Shown here piece after piece: positions 6,560 to 9,423 of a DNA stretch of 9,423 nt. The number at the start of each line of letters is the position of its first letter. Within the stretch, counting starts at the first letter, position 1. A program made the translations under genes and the position numbers. Location: NCBI GenBank assembly GCA_030650265.1, contig JAUSEJ010000228.1:1-9423 (forward strand), given 5' to 3'. The notes under the pieces were generated by a model. That model had not been told where the DNA came from, did no database searches, and was given only the letters and a program-made list of their open reading frames with translations. Source of the stretch: Dehalococcoidia bacterium (lineage in GTDB: Bacteria > Chloroflexota > Dehalococcoidia > JACPQF01).

Positions 6560-7419
6560 CTGAACAAATATGACCTGGCCGAACTAAAGAAGGGCGGCTA
6601 CATAAAAGAGAAGCGTCCAGACATGTTTGCCGTCCGATTGCGCGTCCCTGTCGGCACAGTGCAGGCACACAAGCCAGGAAAGCTTGGGGAATTGGCCGGA
6701 CGTTATGGCGATGGATCCGTCCACGCGACAAGCCGGCAAGGCATCGAGATCCCTGGCATCCGTTTTGCCGATATCGAGTCCGCCAGGCTTGAACTCGCTT
6801 CCGTGGGACTAGCCCCTGGCACATGTGGACCCAAGGTCGCAACATTCCCGCCTGTCCTGGCAATCGCTCTTGACGCCATTCGTTCGTCGATTGCCGCGGT
6901 TTCGGCGAGAAGCTGGATGAGCAGTTCGTGGGCAAGGAGCTCGGCTCGAAGATCAAAATTGCCATCGCCGACTGCCTAAACAGTTGCACCACGCCGTAAG
7001 TTAGCGATATTGGCTTCGTGGGCGGGGTCGATTCCGACCTCGTTCCCGAGCTCTGCAACGGCTGTGGCCTCTGCATGGAGCTAGGCAAGGATAGGGCAAT
7101 CACCACGGGAGACGATTCGCTGCCGCGGAAGGATGCGAACAAGTGTCTCCACTATGGCGACTGCATCCTAGTATTTACCACTCAAGCCTGGGAGGTTGGG
7201 CGGGCAGGGTACACTGTCTACGTGGGTGGCAAGGTGGATCGCCATCCCCAACTCGCCACAATGTTCGCCGCGTTTGTTTCCCACGTGGAAGGTATAGAGT
7301 TGGTGGCCGCGATCCTCGAGTTCACGATTACCAGGGGCAAAAAGGGCGAGCGATTGGGCGCATCACTGAATAGGATAGGCGACGCTACTCTTCGCGATAA
7401 CATGGTGATACCTATCTAG
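6560..7419 (+). pseudogene. Decayed sulfite/nitrite-reductase-type siroheme 4Fe-4S protein
   Basis: Two reading frames joined give a near full-length product (~286 codons) of the small sulfite-reductase type: a ferredoxin-like half-domain, a siroheme/4Fe-4S domain and a 2x[4Fe-4S] ferredoxin insert. Recognisable pieces are ELKKGGYIKEKRP, FAVRLRVPVG, HATSRQGIEIPG and GTCGPKV. After a one-base deletion near 6836-6838 come RNIPACPGNRS, FGEKLDEQFVGKELG, IADCLNSC, DIGFVGGVDSD and GKKGERLGASLNRIGDA. Lesions: TGA at 6871-6873 replaces the second Cys of the Cx5C siroheme-cluster pair; TAA at 6997-6999 (a likely CAA) interrupts after CTTP; ferredoxin ligands are lost at 7084 (Gly), 7153 (Tyr) and 7174 (Phe). 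No ATG opens the frame: CTG at 6560 (LNKYDLAEL) may be the mutated start. The intact ancestor would have reduced sulfite or a related oxyanion in the cytoplasm. The protein family is clear from motifs; the exact subfamily is not. Confidence 0.85.
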
Positions 7420-7448
7420 AAAAGGCCTACGCGAGGATTGCTTCTAAA

Positions 7449-8717
7449 TCAGCCAGCCTTGCCCCTGGCGATTCTTAGCATGACACGGTGGTCCTCACCA
7501 AACTTGCAAAGACCGGCGCAGTGCTCGCAGAGATCCGAAAAAAGGATGTAGCGCATTTGGAAGCTCCCAAGCTGGCGAAAAGCGGGTCGATGAAGTTGGG
7601 CTTGAATCTCCTTCTCTCGGGCGTCCGGAGCCACCAAGAGTAGCTGGACAGGCTGGCTATCAAGCGAGCAGGCTAGATCAATCAAGCGAAGCATACCAGA
7701 ATATATCGATGTGCTCTTCTCAATCTCAAATGCGGAGACAATCTCGCGGCCACCGGCAGACAGCCACAGGACATCGATCAAGCTCAATGTTTGCCTGATA
7801 TCCTTTGGCAATTCCATATCAGGTATGGCTGCCAACGTCATGAAGGAAAGGCTCTGGCCATCGTAGACCTTGCTTCTATCGTTCGAGGCCACATGAACAT
7901 CATAGCCCAAGGAGTTTCCAATCTTCGCCAATAGATATTGGACCTTAAAATGCTCATTCTGTTCTTGGTGGTCTCGCTGAACCTCCAAATGGCGTTGTCG
8001 CCCTACTTTCTCGACCCTTTCTCGCTCCATCGCGAGCACTGCAGTACTAGTTGAATCGATAATTATCTTTCCTACACCAATTTCGTATAGAAGGCCCGAG
8101 AAGGCACCTAAGTCTGTGGACAAGGCTGGCTGTAGTTCTGAATTCGCCTTAATTATGACATCTCTCATCGATAGATACGTTGTCCACGAGCCCAATTTCT
8201 TGGAATCTCCAAATAGGGCGTTATAGCCTCTAACCATTGCGGTATTGAATGGCGGAAACATGGTGGGGCTGAGGAAATAGAGTATGTTTGCAACAGCCGG
8301 CCCGAGACCCTTAATGTGGTGGGCATCGAGCCATAGTATCTCACGAATCACCCGGTCGGAGCTCAAGTTACCAAGGCACTTCTCCAAGAACTGTCCGAAA
8401 GCTCGCTTGTTGTCCTCGTCTTCGTAGATATCGGGAATGCGCAGTTTGGGCTTCCAGTAGAATGGATGAGCCGCCCCTTCGAATACCTGCTTTTGCTCGG
8501 TTATGCTCTTAAGGACAGTTTCCAGCGAAGAACCTTTGAAATCGTTGCCGAACCCTCCCTCCCGGATAGTCTTGACGACCTCTGTCACTCCCCGGCGGAT
8601 CGCGCGGAACGCCTTTAAGCGTGCCTGGCTCTCTATGAACCACGTATTGTATACCGACTCCGGGTCGCTCTTATATCGTGATGCCAATTGCCGTAGATCG
8701 TCTTTCAGAATGGCCAT
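7449..8717 (-). CDS. HhH (DNA-glycosylase-like) domain fused to a PD-(D/E)XK-type nuclease domain
   Basis: 422 residues from the ATG at 8717, chosen because AAAAGGTGA lies five bases upstream; a GTG at 8741 would add eight residues but has no ribosome site. Residues ~120-170 resemble the helix-hairpin-helix region of EndoIII/MutY-type glycosylases (HIKGLGPAVANILYFLSP, then FPPFNTAMVRG). The catalytic Asp (usual D-T-H) is Asn158, and the Lys seen in bifunctional enzymes is replaced. A charged helical linker at ~228-258 leads to a C-terminal domain with VQYLLAKIGNSLGYDV, Asp315 in SLIDVLWLS, and AFEIEKSTSIYSGMLRL with Glu331 and Glu333. These look like a variant D...ExE active site of the restriction-endonuclease superfamily. 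LLLVAPDAREKEIQAQL and HRPAF match the usual end of that domain. I infer a DNA-binding endonuclease for repair or defence; no methyltransferase or partner gene is visible nearby. Exact family unknown. Confidence 0.7.
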   Translation of the reverse strand: MAILKDDLRQLASRYKSDPESVYNTWFIESQARLKAFRAIRRGVTEVVKTIREGGFGNDFKGSSLETVLKSITEQKQVFEGAAHPFYWKPKLRIPDIYEDEDNKRAFGQFLEKCLGNLSSDRVIREILWLDAHHIKGLGPAVANILYFLSPTMFPPFNTAMVRGYNALFGDSKKLGSWTTYLSMRDVIIKANSELQPALSTDLGAFSGLLYEIGVGKIIIDSTSTAVLAMERERVEKVGRQRHLEVQRDHQEQNEHFKVQYLLAKIGNSLGYDVHVASNDRSKVYDGQSLSFMTLAAIPDMELPKDIRQTLSLIDVLWLSAGGREIVSAFEIEKSTSIYSGMLRLIDLACSLDSQPVQLLLVAPDAREKEIQAQLHRPAFRQLGSFQMRYILFSDLCEHCAGLCKFGEDHRVMLRIARGKAG

Positions 8718-8779
8718 GTGTTCACCTTTTCCCGCAGACACAGTCGAGCAATGGGACGAAATAGCCCACCATCGGCCTG

Positions 8780-8794
8780 CCGCTATTATAGCGG
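8780..8794. repeat. Perfect 15-base palindrome over the nuclease-gene -10 box
   Basis: CCGCTAT-T-ATAGCGG reads the same on both strands around a single central base. It covers the minus-strand TATAAT at 8790-8785, so a dimeric regulator binding here would block transcription of the nuclease gene. It could also form a short hairpin in the ABC-transporter transcript, but no T-tract follows. Confidence 0.45.
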
Positions 8795-8814
8795 TTTGCT
8801 AGGGCGGTTTGCCA
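8785..8814 (-). promoter_or_regulatory. Candidate promoter of the HhH-nuclease gene
   Basis: On the minus strand TATAAT (8790-8785) is a perfect -10. TGGCAA (8814-8809) lies 18 bases upstream as a weak -35 with three matches. The start codon at 8717 is about 68 bases downstream of the -10. It lies in the 117-base gap after the ABC-transporter gene and suggests that the nuclease gene is transcribed separately. Confidence 0.4.
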
Positions 8815-8834
8815 CAGAGAATTGGGAAATCAGG

Positions 8835-9423
8835 CTAGCAACGAGTACCCACAAACTTCTCGGGCGAGAGAGAGAATTCGGCGGCGCAGCCTTTGGCACA
8901 GAAGTAGTAAGTCGTTCCCCCGTACTCGTACGTCATCGCTGCGCGTTCGCGCTCTAACTGCATTCCACAAACGGGATCCACGATCATCTTCGCCAATTCC
9001 TTGAACTCACCATCTTCCAGCCACAGCACTCTATCGGCGATATCTCTGATACGGTGATCGTGGCTGACGATGATCACGCACTTTCCCTGCTCTTTGGCAA
9101 TGCTTTGCAGCAGGCGCATGATCTCGTGACCTATCTTGCTGTCGAGATTGGCGGTGGGCTCGTCGGCAAGGATGATCTCTGGCTCGTTGGCCAACGCCCT
9201 GGCAATGGCCACCCGCTGCTTCTCCCCGCCCGACAACTTATCGGGACGAAATTTCAGTCTGTGGCCAAGCTCAAGGCCTATGAGGAGCTTCTCAGCCTGC
9301 GCTCTTGCCATCTTACCCTTTGTTCCCGCCAGGTTAATGGCCAGCTCGACGTTCTCGGTCACCGTCAAAGCAGATAGGAGATTAAAATCCTGAAACACGA
9401 AGCCAAAGTTCTTGATTCGGACA
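8835..9423 (-). CDS. ABC transporter ATP-binding protein with C-terminal YHS domain, 5' end missing
   Basis: The gene enters from the right edge; the frame stays open to base 9423, so the N-terminus with Walker A is outside. Visible in order are the Q-loop region [16 protein letters not shown], signature [15 protein letters not shown], Walker [14 protein letters not shown], and H-loop [10 protein letters not shown]. This is the pattern of LolD/MacB/FtsE-type ATPases that power lipoprotein or efflux export with a separate permease. After a short tail ([12 protein letters not shown]) the frame continues without a stop into a YHS domain: [40 protein letters not shown] domains bind metals through such Cys residues and are common in copper/heavy-metal ATPases. 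An internal ATG at 8987-8985 begins the YHS part but has no good ribosome site, so a fusion is preferred. A metal-responsive efflux role is inferred; the permease should lie beyond the window. Confidence 0.88.
   Translation of the reverse strand, partial: VRIKNFGFVFQDFNLLSALTVTENVELAINLAGTKGKMARAQAEKLLIGLELGHRLKFRPDKLSGGEKQRVAIARALANEPEIILADEPTANLDSKIGHEIMRLLQSIAKEQGKCVIIVSHDHRIRDIADRVLWLEDGEFKELAKMIVDPVCGMQLERERAAMTYEYGGTTYYFCAKGCAAEFSLSPEKFVGTRC

Noticed and set aside
6623..6979. Reading 6623-6979 and 7018-7419 as two separate intact genes
   Set aside because: Both encode successive parts of one protein family, and the missing middle is present in the shifted frame between them. A single broken gene explains all three parts.
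6453..7142. A 229-codon minus-strand open frame across the reductase remnant
   Set aside because: The plus strand shows unmistakable reductase motifs in two frames. The minus-strand product has no domain features, so it is a shadow frame.

Overview
The window is a moderately GC-rich bacterial chromosome segment with compact gene spacing and Shine-Dalgarno-led starts, several of them GTG. The remains of a siroheme/4Fe-4S sulfite-reductase-type gene suggest an anaerobe or the descendant of one. A Chloroflexota (Dehalococcoidia-like) or similar subsurface lineage would fit, but that is a guess from protein flavour only. No rRNA, tRNA, CRISPR array or insertion sequence was seen.

Left part (1-1513, + strand): the 3' end of one small SHOCT-domain gene, then a complete membrane-anchored SHOCT paralogue, then an N-terminally anchored protein of the dual-specificity/tyrosine phosphatase fold with an intact HCx5R signature. 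Terminator-like hairpins follow the complete SHOCT gene and the phosphatase gene.

Centre (1643-6441): a cell-envelope/lipid module. On the + strand a good promoter precedes an anchored alkaline-phosphatase-superfamily ('sulfatase' fold) protein with Thr where sulfatases carry the formylglycine residue. Four bases later comes a 513-residue PAP2 lipid phosphatase whose C-terminal half looks like a second, catalytically dead PAP2 copy. On the - strand, converging on it, a two-gene operon encodes an LPG-synthase/AglD-type membrane protein and a YegS/DAGK-type lipid kinase. The kinase and PAP2 genes overlap tail to tail by 96 bp. A plausible reading is that kinase and phosphatase act on opposite sides of a lipid phosphorylation cycle, with the two other envelope proteins handling related lipids or glycans.

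Right part (6560-9423): a decayed sulfite-reductase-like gene (one frameshift, two in-frame stops, three further cluster cysteines replaced, no ATG); a - strand gene joining a glycosylase-like HhH domain without its catalytic residues to a PD-(D/E)XK-type nuclease domain; and the 3' part of a LolD/MacB-type ABC ATPase with a YHS metal-binding domain fused to its C-terminus, running off the right edge. The most unusual items are the two-copy PAP2 protein, the overlapping kinase/phosphatase pair, the HhH-nuclease fusion and the cysteine-focused decay of the reductase.
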